From: Alistipes dispar
Lineage (GTDB): Bacteria > Bacteroidota > Bacteroidia > Bacteroidales > Rikenellaceae
Direction: 5' to 3'
NCBI RefSeq assembly: GCF_006542685.1
Contig: NZ_AP019736.1
Span: 592,001 to 656,000, forward strand
DNA length: 64,000 nt
Positions within the stretch are counted from its first letter, which is position 1. The number at the start of each line of letters is the position of its first letter. The notes beneath the pieces are model-generated. The model was not told the DNA's origin. It did no database searches and saw nothing but the letters and a program-made list of their open reading frames with translations. Made by a program: the position numbers and the translations under genes. Positions 1 through 7,904 of the stretch are shown here, one piece after another.

Positions 1-837
1 CATGTCCGGCTCCTTGTCGGCCGGCAGGTCCAGCTTGGCGAGCACCACTTCGTCCAGATGCTGCTCGTGCATCTTCATCGGCACTTCGTAGATCGTCGGC
101 ACGTCGATCGACTCCATCACGGCGTTGGCGTCCACGTTGCAGAACAGCGCCACCTTGCGCTTGATGCCCAGCGTCAGCGGATGCTCCGTGCGCAGCACCA
201 GAATATCGGGCTGCAATCCGTTTTCCAGCAGCGCCTTCACGGAGTGCTGCGTGGGCTTGGTCTTCAGTTCGCCCGACGCGGCCATGTAGGGGATGAGCGT
301 CAGGTGCACCAGCGCCGTGTTCCTGTACCCGAGCGAATAGCGCAACTGGCGCACCGACTCGATGAAGGGCAGCGACTCGATGTCGCCCACCGTACCTCCG
401 ATCTCGGTGATAATCACGTCGTATTTCTTGGTCTGCCCCAGCAGTTGAATGCGCCGCTTGATCTCGTCGGTGATGTGCGGAATGACCTGCACGGTCTTGC
501 CCAGGTACTCGCCCTTGCGCTCCTTCTCGATGACGCTCTTGTAGATCTTGCCCGTCGTGACGTTGTTGGCTTTCGACGTGGGGTGGTTCGTAAAGCGCTC
601 GTAGTGGCCCAGGTCGAGGTCCGTCTCGGCGCCGTCCTCCGTCACGTAGCACTCGCCGTGCTCGTAGGGATTCAGCGTTCCCGGATCGACGTTGATGTAG
701 GGGTCGAGCTTCTGGATGGTCACCGAATAGCCGCGCGCCTGCAACAGCCGTGCGATCGAAGCCGAAATGATACCCTTGCCGAGCGACGACGCCACGCCGC
801 CCGTCACGAATATGTACTTGGGTTTGGAGAGTTTCAT
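1..837 (-). CDS. pyrG: CTP synthase, N-terminal part (cut by window edge)
   Basis: The first 279 residues of CTP synthase, which aminates UTP to CTP using ATP and glutamine in the cytoplasm. The synthetase (amidoligase) domain is present, with the N-terminal nucleotide-binding loop [11 protein letters not shown] at about residues 14-24, [12 protein letters not shown] near residue 44 and a following acidic [14 protein letters not shown] stretch. The C-terminal glutamine amidotransferase domain, with its catalytic Cys, would lie beyond the left edge, so the gene is cut by the window, not truncated in nature. The ATG at 837 gives the standard [14 protein letters not shown] start. It follows the DUF349 gene by 45 bases on the same strand and may be read through from it. 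Confidence 0.97.
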   Translation of the reverse strand, partial: MKLSKPKYIFVTGGVASSLGKGIISASIARLLQARGYSVTIQKLDPYINVDPGTLNPYEHGECYVTEDGAETDLDLGHYERFTNHPTSKANNVTTGKIYKSVIEKERKGEYLGKTVQVIPHITDEIKRRIQLLGQTKKYDVIITEIGGTVGDIESLPFIESVRQLRYSLGYRNTALVHLTLIPYMAASGELKTKPTQHSVKALLENGLQPDILVLRTEHPLTLGIKRKVALFCNVDANAVMESIDVPTIYEVPMKMHEQHLDEVVLAKLDLPADKEPDM

Positions 838-882
838 GCTGTACTCTTAAAATATTTTAGTATCTGTCTTTTCCTGATGCCG

Positions 883-3087
883 TCAGGCCTTCTCCTGCCC
901 GCCGGCGTCGCTCTCCGCCTGCCGGTCGATCAGTTTCACCTTCTCGATCGTGGCGGCCAGCTCCTCGCGGGCCCGGTCGATCTTCGCCCGCACCTCGGCG
1001 ATCAGCGCTTCGGCGTTCTTCGACTTGGCGAAGAAGCCCACGTTGTTCTCCAGCAGGGCGATCTCCTGCTCGATCTGCCGCACCTTGTTGTAAAGGCGCT
1101 CGCGCTCCGAGCGCAGGCGGCGGTCCCCCGAGGCCTTCAGCGAGGAGACCTTCTCGCGGAAACGGGTCATCGAACGGTCGCGCTCCGAGCCGCGCAGCGT
1201 CGCGAACAGCTCATCGACGGCCGCCTTGTAGCGCTTCTGCACCGCCTCCTTCTGGCGGATGGGCACGAATCCGATCTCGCCCCAGCGGCGCTGGAAATCC
1301 CGGATCACCTCGTAGCCGCCGGCCCTGACGTCCGCCGCGGCCATCTCGTCGAGCAGCGCCAGCTTGCGGCGCAGGTTCTCCTCGTGCTCGCCGTCCACGC
1401 CGGCGAAATGCGCGCTCTTGCGCTCGAAGAAGCGGTCGCATGCCGCGCGGAACCGTTTCCACACGGCATCGGAATGCCGACGCGACACGGCGCCGATCTG
1501 TTTCCAGCGGGCCTGCAAGGCGATCAGCTCGTCGGTGGCCTTCTTCCACTCCTCGCTCTGCATCAGCGACTCGGCAGCCTCGCACAGCTCGGTCTTGAGC
1601 TGCAGGTTGTGCTCCATCTCGGCCTTCACCCCGGCATAGAACTGCCGCTTGGCCTCGAAGAAGCGGTCGCACGCCGCACGGAACCGTTCGTAAATGCGGT
1701 TGTTATCCTTTTTCGGGGCGAACCCGATCGTCTTCCATGTCTTCTGTATCTCGAGCAGCCGGTCGCTCGCCCGGTTCCACTCCTTGCGCGCGGTGAAAGG
1801 CTGCGCGGCCAGCTCCTCCGTGGCTTCGCACAGCCCGGTCTTCAGCTCGAGGTTCCTGACCTGCTCGGCCTTCAGCGCCTCGAAATGCTCCTGATGCTGC
1901 TTGTTGATGCGGCTCGAAGCGGCCTTGAACCGCTCCCACAGCGCCTCCTTGTATTCGTTGGCCACGGGACCCGTCTCGCGCCATTCGTCGTGGAGCTTCT
2001 GCAACTTGTGGAACGCCTCCACCACCGACGGCTCCAGCACCAGCGCCTCGGCCTGCTCGCAGAGGGCGAGTTTCTGCTCGTAGTTCTTCTTCAGGTCCAG
2101 GTCGCGCAGCTCCTTGTTGATCTTGATGAAGTTGTAGAAATTCTCGACATGCAGGTTGTAGGTCTCCCACAGGTCCTTGACATGCTGCTGGGGCACGATG
2201 CCCGTCTCCTTCCAGCGCTGCTGCAACTCGCGGAATTTCGTGAAGGTATGGTTCAGCGTCTCGTCCGAATCGACCAGTTCCTTGAGCTCCTCGATGATCC
2301 CGAGTTTCGTCGCGAGGTTCTTCTCCTTCTCGGCCTCCAGTCCGGCGATGAACTCGTCGCGGCGGCGGCGGTACTCCCTGAACAGCTCCTTGAGCTGCAC
2401 CTCGGCGCCGTCCACGGCGGGCGAGAACTCCTCTTCGGCGCCCCCCTCCTCAATGAAGCGGCGGCGCGCAGCCTCCACCTCGGCGCGGCGCAGCCGGTAG
2501 AAGGCGATCTTCAGCGCCTCCACGTCGCGCCGCAACGCCTGCACGGGCTGCTCCCCGAGCATCTTCCCGAACAGGGCCACCAGCTCCTCCTTGCTCTTTC
2601 CGGCGAAACGGTCCTCGGCCGCGGGAGCCTCCGCCGCCAGCCGTTCGGCGGCCTCCTCCTCGGCCGTGGCCTCGTCCAGTTCGAGCCCGGCGCTCCGGGC
2701 CGCCAGCGCGGCGTCCTCGTCCGAAAAGTCCACCTGCACCTCCTCGGGCGCATCCTCCTCCTGCGGGGCTTCCACGGGCTCCGCCGCCGCCTTGATACGG
2801 GCGCGGCGCGGACGCGGCGCATCCTCCTGCCGCACGGCCTCCCCGGCGGGAACCTCTCCGGCGACCTCTTCGGCGGCAGTCTCCGTCACGGAATCTCCGG
2901 CAGCGGTCTCCCCGGCGGCATCCGTCCCGGATTCTGCGCCGGCGGCCTCCGCGACAGGGGGTTCCGCCGCAGCGGGCATTTCGGGATCGGCGACGCCGTC
3001 GGTCGCCTCGCAGGCAGCGATCACATCTTCAGCCGCAGGGCTGATTTGCTCCTCGGAAGCAGGAAGGTTCGGTTTTTCAGTAGCCAT
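883..3087 (-). CDS. DUF349 repeat protein
   Basis: A 734-residue cytoplasmic protein of the Bacteroidetes DUF349 family, whose function is not established. The first 230 residues or so are acidic, Ala/Glu/Pro-rich and probably disordered. Then come five helical DUF349 repeats, each with a W-x-x-x-G core (RWKETGIVP, EWRETGPV, TWKTIGFAP, RWKQIGAVS, RWGEIGFVP), and a C-terminal coiled coil. I chose the ATG at 3087 (MATEKP) because a perfect TATATTTG -7 box lies at 3138-3145. An upstream in-frame ATG at 3129 would fall almost at the predicted transcription start. pyrG lies 45 bases downstream on the same strand. Confidence 0.9.
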   Translation of the reverse strand: MATEKPNLPASEEQISPAAEDVIAACEATDGVADPEMPAAAEPPVAEAAGAESGTDAAGETAAGDSVTETAAEEVAGEVPAGEAVRQEDAPRPRRARIKAAAEPVEAPQEEDAPEEVQVDFSDEDAALAARSAGLELDEATAEEEAAERLAAEAPAAEDRFAGKSKEELVALFGKMLGEQPVQALRRDVEALKIAFYRLRRAEVEAARRRFIEEGGAEEEFSPAVDGAEVQLKELFREYRRRRDEFIAGLEAEKEKNLATKLGIIEELKELVDSDETLNHTFTKFRELQQRWKETGIVPQQHVKDLWETYNLHVENFYNFIKINKELRDLDLKKNYEQKLALCEQAEALVLEPSVVEAFHKLQKLHDEWRETGPVANEYKEALWERFKAASSRINKQHQEHFEALKAEQVRNLELKTGLCEATEELAAQPFTARKEWNRASDRLLEIQKTWKTIGFAPKKDNNRIYERFRAACDRFFEAKRQFYAGVKAEMEHNLQLKTELCEAAESLMQSEEWKKATDELIALQARWKQIGAVSRRHSDAVWKRFRAACDRFFERKSAHFAGVDGEHEENLRRKLALLDEMAAADVRAGGYEVIRDFQRRWGEIGFVPIRQKEAVQKRYKAAVDELFATLRGSERDRSMTRFREKVSSLKASGDRRLRSERERLYNKVRQIEQEIALLENNVGFFAKSKNAEALIAEVRAKIDRAREELAATIEKVKLIDRQAESDAGGQEKA

Positions 3088-3137
3088 TTCAGTACGCGTT
3101 TTCTTGCCCGCCGCGAAGCGGGAGTACATAAATCCCG

Positions 3138-3145
3138 CAAATATA
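3138..3145 (-). promoter_or_regulatory. promoter -7 box of DUF349 gene
   Basis: TATATTTG on the minus strand, a perfect match to the Bacteroidetes TAnnTTTG element. It puts the transcription start near 3131 and leaves a leader of about 44 bases before the ATG at 3087. Confidence 0.6.
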
Positions 3146-3188
3146 CTTATTTTTCCCGGGACGCCGAAGGTTTTAGCGGGAAATTTGC

Positions 3189-3196
3189 TATCTTCG
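3189..3196 (+). promoter_or_regulatory. possible promoter of response regulator
   Basis: TATCTTCG, one mismatch from TAnnTTTG, 55 bases before the ATG at 3252. No clear TTTG is seen 19-21 bases upstream, so this is tentative. Confidence 0.35.
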
Positions 3197-3251
3197 CGGA
3201 AAGATAATCCGGGCCTCCGTCCGAAGGACGCCCCCATCGGAAAACCGACAC

Positions 3252-3929
3252 ATGAGCCATCGCATCCTGCTGGTGGACGACGAGGTGGACATCCTCGAAT
3301 TCGTCCGTTACAACCTCGTCCGCGAAGGGTACGAGGTCTATACGGCCCAGAACGGCGCCGAAGCGCTGCAACGGGCCGCCGCCTGCCGTCCGCACCTGAT
3401 TCTGCTGGATATGATGATGCCCGTGATGGACGGCGTGGAGACCTGCCGCGCCATCCGCCGCGACCCCCGGCTGCGCGACACGATGATCGTCTTCCTCTCG
3501 GCACTGGGCGAAGAGGAGCAGCAGCTCGCCGGCTTCGGCGTCGGAGCCGACGACTACCTCACCAAACCGATCAAGATGAAACTGCTCGTAAGCCGCGTAC
3601 AGGCCATTCTCAAACGCATCGACGCCGACGACACCCCCGCCGCGCCGGACGGCGCGCAGACAGGAATCACGGTGGACCGCGAACGCCACACGGTGCTCTG
3701 CGACGGCCGCGAAATCACCCTGCCGCGCAAGGAGTTCGCCCTGCTGGAGCTGCTCTGCGCCGCCCCGGGAAGGCTCGTTTCGCGCGAGGAGATCTACGCC
3801 CGGATCTGGGGCTCGGAGGTGGTCGTGGGCGACCGTACGATCGACGTGCATATCCGCAAGCTCCGCCAGAAGATCGGCGAGCGGCGCATCGTCACGGTCA
3901 AGGGCATGGGTTACAAATACGAGCCGTAA
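3252..3929 (+). CDS. OmpR/PhoB-family response regulator (orphan)
   Basis: A 225-residue two-domain response regulator. The receiver domain (about 1-120) has the acidic pair D9/D10, the phospho-acceptor D53 in LLDMMMP, S83 in place of the switch Thr and K105 in LTKPIK. A winged-helix OmpR_C domain (about 135-225) follows, ending in VDVHIRKLRQKI-type helices and GMGYKYEP. It should bind promoter DNA when phosphorylated by a sensor kinase, but no histidine kinase gene is in the window, so partner and target are unknown. It diverges from the DUF349 gene. The domain layout resembles RprY-like regulators of Bacteroides, but the evidence is too thin to assign that name. Confidence 0.93.
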   Translation: MSHRILLVDDEVDILEFVRYNLVREGYEVYTAQNGAEALQRAAACRPHLILLDMMMPVMDGVETCRAIRRDPRLRDTMIVFLSALGEEEQQLAGFGVGADDYLTKPIKMKLLVSRVQAILKRIDADDTPAAPDGAQTGITVDRERHTVLCDGREITLPRKEFALLELLCAAPGRLVSREEIYARIWGSEVVVGDRTIDVHIRKLRQKIGERRIVTVKGMGYKYEP

Positions 3930-4129
3930 TCCCGCCGCACCCGGGAAACCGTCCCCGGAAGCGCACCGGCAATATCCCGCCCGGGCCGTCCCGAAGCCCC
4001 TGCCCGGAACCGTATCCGCACCCCGCAGCCGGTCCCGCGCGGCCTCCGATTCTCCGACGCCGCGCCCATTCCGACAAAATTCCCGAAAAATTCGGCAGGC
4101 ATCATAACAATCCGTAATCATTTTTTATC

Positions 4130-4137
4130 TAAATTTG
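4130..4137 (+). promoter_or_regulatory. promoter -7 box of crcB (and perhaps ackA-ptb-buk)
   Basis: TAAATTTG, matching TAnnTTTG, 33 bases before the crcB ATG. The expected transcription start is near 4143, giving a leader of only about 27 bases, too short for a fluoride riboswitch. Confidence 0.55.
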
Positions 4138-4169
4138 CATATTCGCAGAAATATACATATATTTAACTT

Positions 4170-4541
4170 ATGATTCGTGAACTCATCGCCGTAGGAATCG
4201 GGGGCGCCGCCGGAAGCGCCGCCCGCTACGCGATCTCCTGCTGGATGCTGGCCGGGCACACGCTGCTGGGCTTTCCCGCCGGGACGTTCGCCGTCAATGC
4301 CGCGGGGTCGCTGCTGATCGGCATTCTGCTCGAAAGCCTTTCGTCCGCCGCGGCCGGATGGCTGCTCGTCACGGGGTTCTGCGGCGGGTTCACCACCTTT
4401 TCGACCTTTTCGGCCGACGCCGTCCGCCTGCTCCGCGCCGGGGACTACGGCCCCGCCGCCGCATACATCGTCCTGAGCGCCGCGGTCTGCATCGCGTTCG
4501 CCGCGCTGGGCATGTGGATCGGCCACCTGTCACGCAATTAA
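4170..4541 (+). CDS. crcB: Fluoride channel CrcB/Fluc
   Basis: A 123-residue inner-membrane protein with four predicted helices. It has the Fluc hallmarks: an N-terminal GGAAGSAARY, the GFPAGTFAVNAAGS segment with the family Asn, and TGFCGGFTTFSTF, which carries the pore Phe/Thr/Ser track. Members of the family are dual-topology dimers that let toxic fluoride leave the cell. No fluoride riboswitch is visible upstream. The gene ends 23 bases before ackA, suggesting co-transcription with the acyl-phosphate kinase genes. Confidence 0.93.
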   Translation: MIRELIAVGIGGAAGSAARYAISCWMLAGHTLLGFPAGTFAVNAAGSLLIGILLESLSSAAAGWLLVTGFCGGFTTFSTFSADAVRLLRAGDYGPAAAYIVLSAAVCIAFAALGMWIGHLSRN

Positions 4542-4564
4542 CTCAAAAAACCGCATAGAGAAAA

Positions 4565-5767
4565 ATGGTAATTCTGGTACTGAACTGCGGCTCGTCGTCG
4601 ATCAAATATCAGGTCATCGACATGGAGGCCGCCTCGAGCAAAGTGCTCGCAAAGGGAATCGTGGAACGCATCGGACTGGCCGAGGGCGATCTGGTGCACA
4701 AACCCGTCGGCAAGGAGCGGTTCGAACTGCGGCAGCCGATTCCCGACCACACGACCGGCATCCGTCTGGTGCTCGACGCCCTGACGGATCCTGCGCACGG
4801 CGTGATCCGCTCGCTGGACGAGGTGAAGGCCGTCGGCCACCGCGTCGCCCACGGCGGCGAATTTTTCCCCGAAAGCTGCCTGGTCACCGAGGAGGTCAAG
4901 GAGAAGATCCGCTCGCTGTTCGAGATCGCCCCGCTGCACAACCCCGCCAACCTCGAGGGCGTGCTCTCGATCGAGAAGGTGCTGCCGGGCGTGCCGCAGG
5001 TCACGGTCTTCGACACGTCGTTCCACCAGACCATCCCGGCCGTCAATTACATGTACGCCCTGCCCCACGCCTACTACGACAAGTACCGCGTGCGCAAATA
5101 CGGTTTCCACGGCACGAGCCACCGCTACGTGGCCCGCGTGGGCGCCGAACTGGCCGGGCTGGACTTCCTCCGTTCGAAAATCATCACCTGCCACATCGGC
5201 AACGGCGCGTCGGTGACGGCCGTGCTCGACGGCAAGTCCTTCGATACGTCGATGGGCTTCTCGCCGCTCGACGGGCTGGTGATGGGCACGCGCTGCGGAC
5301 AGGTGGACGCCAGCGCCGTCACCTACATCGGCGAAAAGGAGGGCATGTCCTACGCCGAGCTGAACGACATGATGAACAAGCGTTCGGGCGTGCTGGGGCT
5401 CACGGACCTCTCGAGCGACATGCGCGACATCGACCGCGCCTACGACGAGGGCGACCCGCGCGCGATTCTGGCCCGCGACATGCACTACGGCCGGATCAAG
5501 AAGTTCGTCGGACAGTACGCCGCCGAGATGGGCGGCGTCGATCTGATCGTCTTCACGGGCGGCGTGGGCGAGAACTCCGAGGAGATGCGCGAATCGGTCT
5601 GCTCGGGACTGGAGTTCATGGGCGTGAAGTTCGACCCCGCGGCCAACAAGGGCGCGCGCGGCGTGGACAAGCTGCTCTCGGCGCCCGACTCGCGCGTGAA
5701 GGTGGCCATGATCGCCACCGACGAAGAGCTGATGATCGCCACGGACACCTACAATCTGGTGAAATAA
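4565..5767 (+). CDS. ackA: Acetate kinase
   Basis: A 400-residue enzyme of the ASKHA fold that interconverts acetyl phosphate plus ADP with acetate plus ATP, the substrate-level phosphorylation step of acetate production. Family motifs are present: LVLNCGSSSIKY at the N-terminus, VFDTSFHQTIP, KYGFHGTSHRYV, CHIGNGASV and FTGGVGENS. The length is normal. The ATG at 4565 starts exactly at the conserved MVILVLNCGSSS. It sits in a run with ptb and buk. No phosphotransacetylase (pta) gene is adjacent. Confidence 0.97.
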   Translation: MVILVLNCGSSSIKYQVIDMEAASSKVLAKGIVERIGLAEGDLVHKPVGKERFELRQPIPDHTTGIRLVLDALTDPAHGVIRSLDEVKAVGHRVAHGGEFFPESCLVTEEVKEKIRSLFEIAPLHNPANLEGVLSIEKVLPGVPQVTVFDTSFHQTIPAVNYMYALPHAYYDKYRVRKYGFHGTSHRYVARVGAELAGLDFLRSKIITCHIGNGASVTAVLDGKSFDTSMGFSPLDGLVMGTRCGQVDASAVTYIGEKEGMSYAELNDMMNKRSGVLGLTDLSSDMRDIDRAYDEGDPRAILARDMHYGRIKKFVGQYAAEMGGVDLIVFTGGVGENSEEMRESVCSGLEFMGVKFDPAANKGARGVDKLLSAPDSRVKVAMIATDEELMIATDTYNLVK

Positions 5768-5804
5768 AACGCACACACGACAACAAATCAAACGACACAA
5801 AACT

Positions 5805-6710
5805 ATGATTGAGCATCTTACGGAAATCGTCGAAGAGGCGAGAAAGAGAGGTAAAAAACGTCTTGCCGTAGCCTACGGGCAGGATTCGCATACGCTGGAG
5901 GCCGTCTATGAGGCCTACAAGGAGGGGCTGGTGGAGCCGACGCTCTACGGCGACAAGGCCACGATCGAACGGGTCTGCGAGGAGAACGGCCTCGACCTGA
6001 AGGCCTTCAACGTCGTGGACGAACCCAACGACGTGAAGTGCGTGCAGCAGGCCGTCGCCGCCGTGGTCGCCGGAAACGCCGACGTGCTGATGAAGGGGCT
6101 GGTCTCGACGGACAAGTACATGCGCGGCATCCTCAACAAGGAGGCCGGGCTGTTCCCCCCGAAAGGCGTGCTGAGCCACGTCTCGATCGTCGAGATGCCC
6201 TGCTACCACAAGCTGCTCGTCATTTCGGACGTCGCCGTGATTCCGCTGCCCGACTTCAAGCAGAAGACCGTGCAGATCGGCTACCTCGCCCGCACGGCCA
6301 ACCTGCTGGGCATCAAGACGCCGAAAATCGCCTGCATCGCCCCCTCGGAGCAACTGCTCCCCAACGTCGTCTCCTCGACCGAAGGCGCGCTGCTGGCCAA
6401 GATGGCCGACCGCGGCCAGTTGGGCGACGTCGTCGTGGACGGTCCGCTGTCGCTCGACGTGGCGCTCTACAAGGAGGTGGCCGAACACAAGAAGGTCCGG
6501 GGTTCGTCCGTCGCGGGCGATCCGGACTGCCTGCTCTTCCCCAATCTGGAGTCGGCCAACGTCTTCTTCAAGTCGGTGTCGCACCTCTGCGGCGGCGAAC
6601 TCGCGGCCATGGTGATGGGCACGAAGGTTCCCTGCGTGCTCACCTCGCGCGGCGACACGAGCAAGACGAAACTCTACTCGATCGCCCTGGCCTGTCTGGC
6701 CGCCAGATAA
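5805..6710 (+). CDS. ptb: Phosphate acyl (butyryl)transferase
   Basis: A 301-residue member of the PTA/PTB family, matching phosphotransbutyrylase length rather than the longer Pta. It exchanges CoA for phosphate on a short-chain acyl-CoA, giving an acyl phosphate for the kinase downstream. Recognisable segments include DVLMKGLVSTDKYMRG, PDFKQKTVQIGY, VDGPLSLDVAL and the C-terminal TSRGDTSKTKLYSIA. It lies 37 bases after ackA and 41 before buk. Butyryl-CoA is the substrate known for the family, but branched or other short-chain acyl-CoAs are equally possible here. Whether it also supplies AckA with acetyl phosphate cannot be told from sequence. Confidence 0.94.
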   Translation: MIEHLTEIVEEARKRGKKRLAVAYGQDSHTLEAVYEAYKEGLVEPTLYGDKATIERVCEENGLDLKAFNVVDEPNDVKCVQQAVAAVVAGNADVLMKGLVSTDKYMRGILNKEAGLFPPKGVLSHVSIVEMPCYHKLLVISDVAVIPLPDFKQKTVQIGYLARTANLLGIKTPKIACIAPSEQLLPNVVSSTEGALLAKMADRGQLGDVVVDGPLSLDVALYKEVAEHKKVRGSSVAGDPDCLLFPNLESANVFFKSVSHLCGGELAAMVMGTKVPCVLTSRGDTSKTKLYSIALACLAAR

Positions 6711-6751
6711 CACCCGAAACCGACCTGCTACTAACCTGAACCGAGAACTTT

Positions 6752-7819
6752 ATGGGCTACAAAGTATTAGCGATAAATCCCGGCTCCACATCCACCAAGA
6801 TCGCCCTCTACGACGACGAACGGCCCTTGCTGGAGGTGACCCTGCGCCACAAGACCGAAGAGATCGCGCAGTTTCCCGACATCATCAACCAGTTGGACTG
6901 GCGCCGGGGCCTGATCCTCACGGCGCTCCGCGAGAAGGAGTTCGACATCAAACAGCTCGCGGCCGTCATCGGCCGCGGCGGGCTGATCCGTCCGATCCCC
7001 GCGGGGGTTTACGAGGTCAATTCGCGGATGCGGTACGACCTGCGGAACGCCCAGATGAAGCACGCCTGCAACCTCGGAGGGCTGCTGGCGGCGCAGATCG
7101 CCCACATGGCGGGCGTGAAGGCCTACATAGCCGATCCGCCCGTGGTGGACGAGATGGACGACGCGGCCCGCATCACGGGCATGCCCATGTGCCCGCGCAA
7201 GCCGATCTTCCACGCCCTGAACCAGAAGGCCACGGCACGCCTGCACTGCGACCGCGCGGGACTGGTTTACGAACAGGCGAACCTGATCGTCGCCCACATG
7301 GGCGGCGGCATTTCGGTCGCGGCCCACAGGCAGGGCCGGATCGTGGACGTGAACAACGCCCTGGACGGCGACGGCCCCTTCGCCCCCGACCGCGCGGGAA
7401 GCATCCCCTCGAGCGAGCTCATCAAGGTCTGCTTCTCGGGGCAGTACACCCGCGAGGAGCTGCTCAAGTTCGTCTCCAGCAAGGGCGGCCTCGTGGCCTA
7501 CCTGGGAACGAACTCCGTCATGGAGGTCATGGGACGCATCGCCGAGGGCGACCAGCGGGCGCAGAAGGTGCTCGACGCCATGTGCTACAACATCGCCAAA
7601 CAGATCGGCGCCATGGCCGCTGCGCTTTCGGGACGGGTGGACGGGATCCTGCTCACGGGCGGCATCGCCTACAACGAGCCGGTCACCGACTACCTCCGCG
7701 ACCGCTGCGGATTCATCGCCCCGGTCACGGTTTACCCCGGCGAGAACGAGCTGGAGGCACTGGTGGCCAACGCTCTCGTCGTCCTGCGGGGCTCCGTAGA
7801 GCCGAAGGTTTACGCATAG
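6752..7819 (+). CDS. buk: Butyrate kinase
   Basis: A 355-residue acyl kinase of the acetate/sugar kinase/Hsp70 fold that makes ATP from butyryl phosphate or a related acyl phosphate. Visible motifs are INPGSTSTKIALYD at the N-terminus, GRGGLIRPIPAGVY, DPPVVDEM, VAHMGGGISVAAH, DGPFAPDRAGS and LLTGGIAYNE. It is the last gene of the crcB-ackA-ptb-buk run and is followed by a strong hairpin terminator at 7868-7904. Paralogous branched-chain fatty acid kinases have the same motifs, so the exact acid used is not fixed by the sequence. Confidence 0.95.
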   Translation: MGYKVLAINPGSTSTKIALYDDERPLLEVTLRHKTEEIAQFPDIINQLDWRRGLILTALREKEFDIKQLAAVIGRGGLIRPIPAGVYEVNSRMRYDLRNAQMKHACNLGGLLAAQIAHMAGVKAYIADPPVVDEMDDAARITGMPMCPRKPIFHALNQKATARLHCDRAGLVYEQANLIVAHMGGGISVAAHRQGRIVDVNNALDGDGPFAPDRAGSIPSSELIKVCFSGQYTREELLKFVSSKGGLVAYLGTNSVMEVMGRIAEGDQRAQKVLDAMCYNIAKQIGAMAAALSGRVDGILLTGGIAYNEPVTDYLRDRCGFIAPVTVYPGENELEALVANALVVLRGSVEPKVYA

Positions 7820-7867
7820 CGGCGGAATCTCCTTCCGGCGACGGTTCCGATACATTCATCCGAAACG

Positions 7868-7904
7868 AAAGCAGGCTGTCCTCAACGGGCAGCCTGCTTT
7901 TTCA
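7868..7904. terminator. bidirectional terminator between buk and flippase
   Basis: An 11-bp perfect stem (AAAGCAGGCTG / CAGCCTGCTTT) with an 11-base loop, followed by a T run. It lies between convergent genes and overlaps the stop codon of the flippase gene. Confidence 0.8.

Noticed and set aside
3088..3504. N-terminal extension of the DUF349 protein
   Set aside because: It would run through the DUF349 promoter and into the divergent response-regulator gene; the sequence is Arg-rich shadow.
3930..4169. Fluoride riboswitch upstream of crcB
   Set aside because: The predicted leader is only about 27 bases, and the conserved fluoride aptamer segments are not present in the whole gap.
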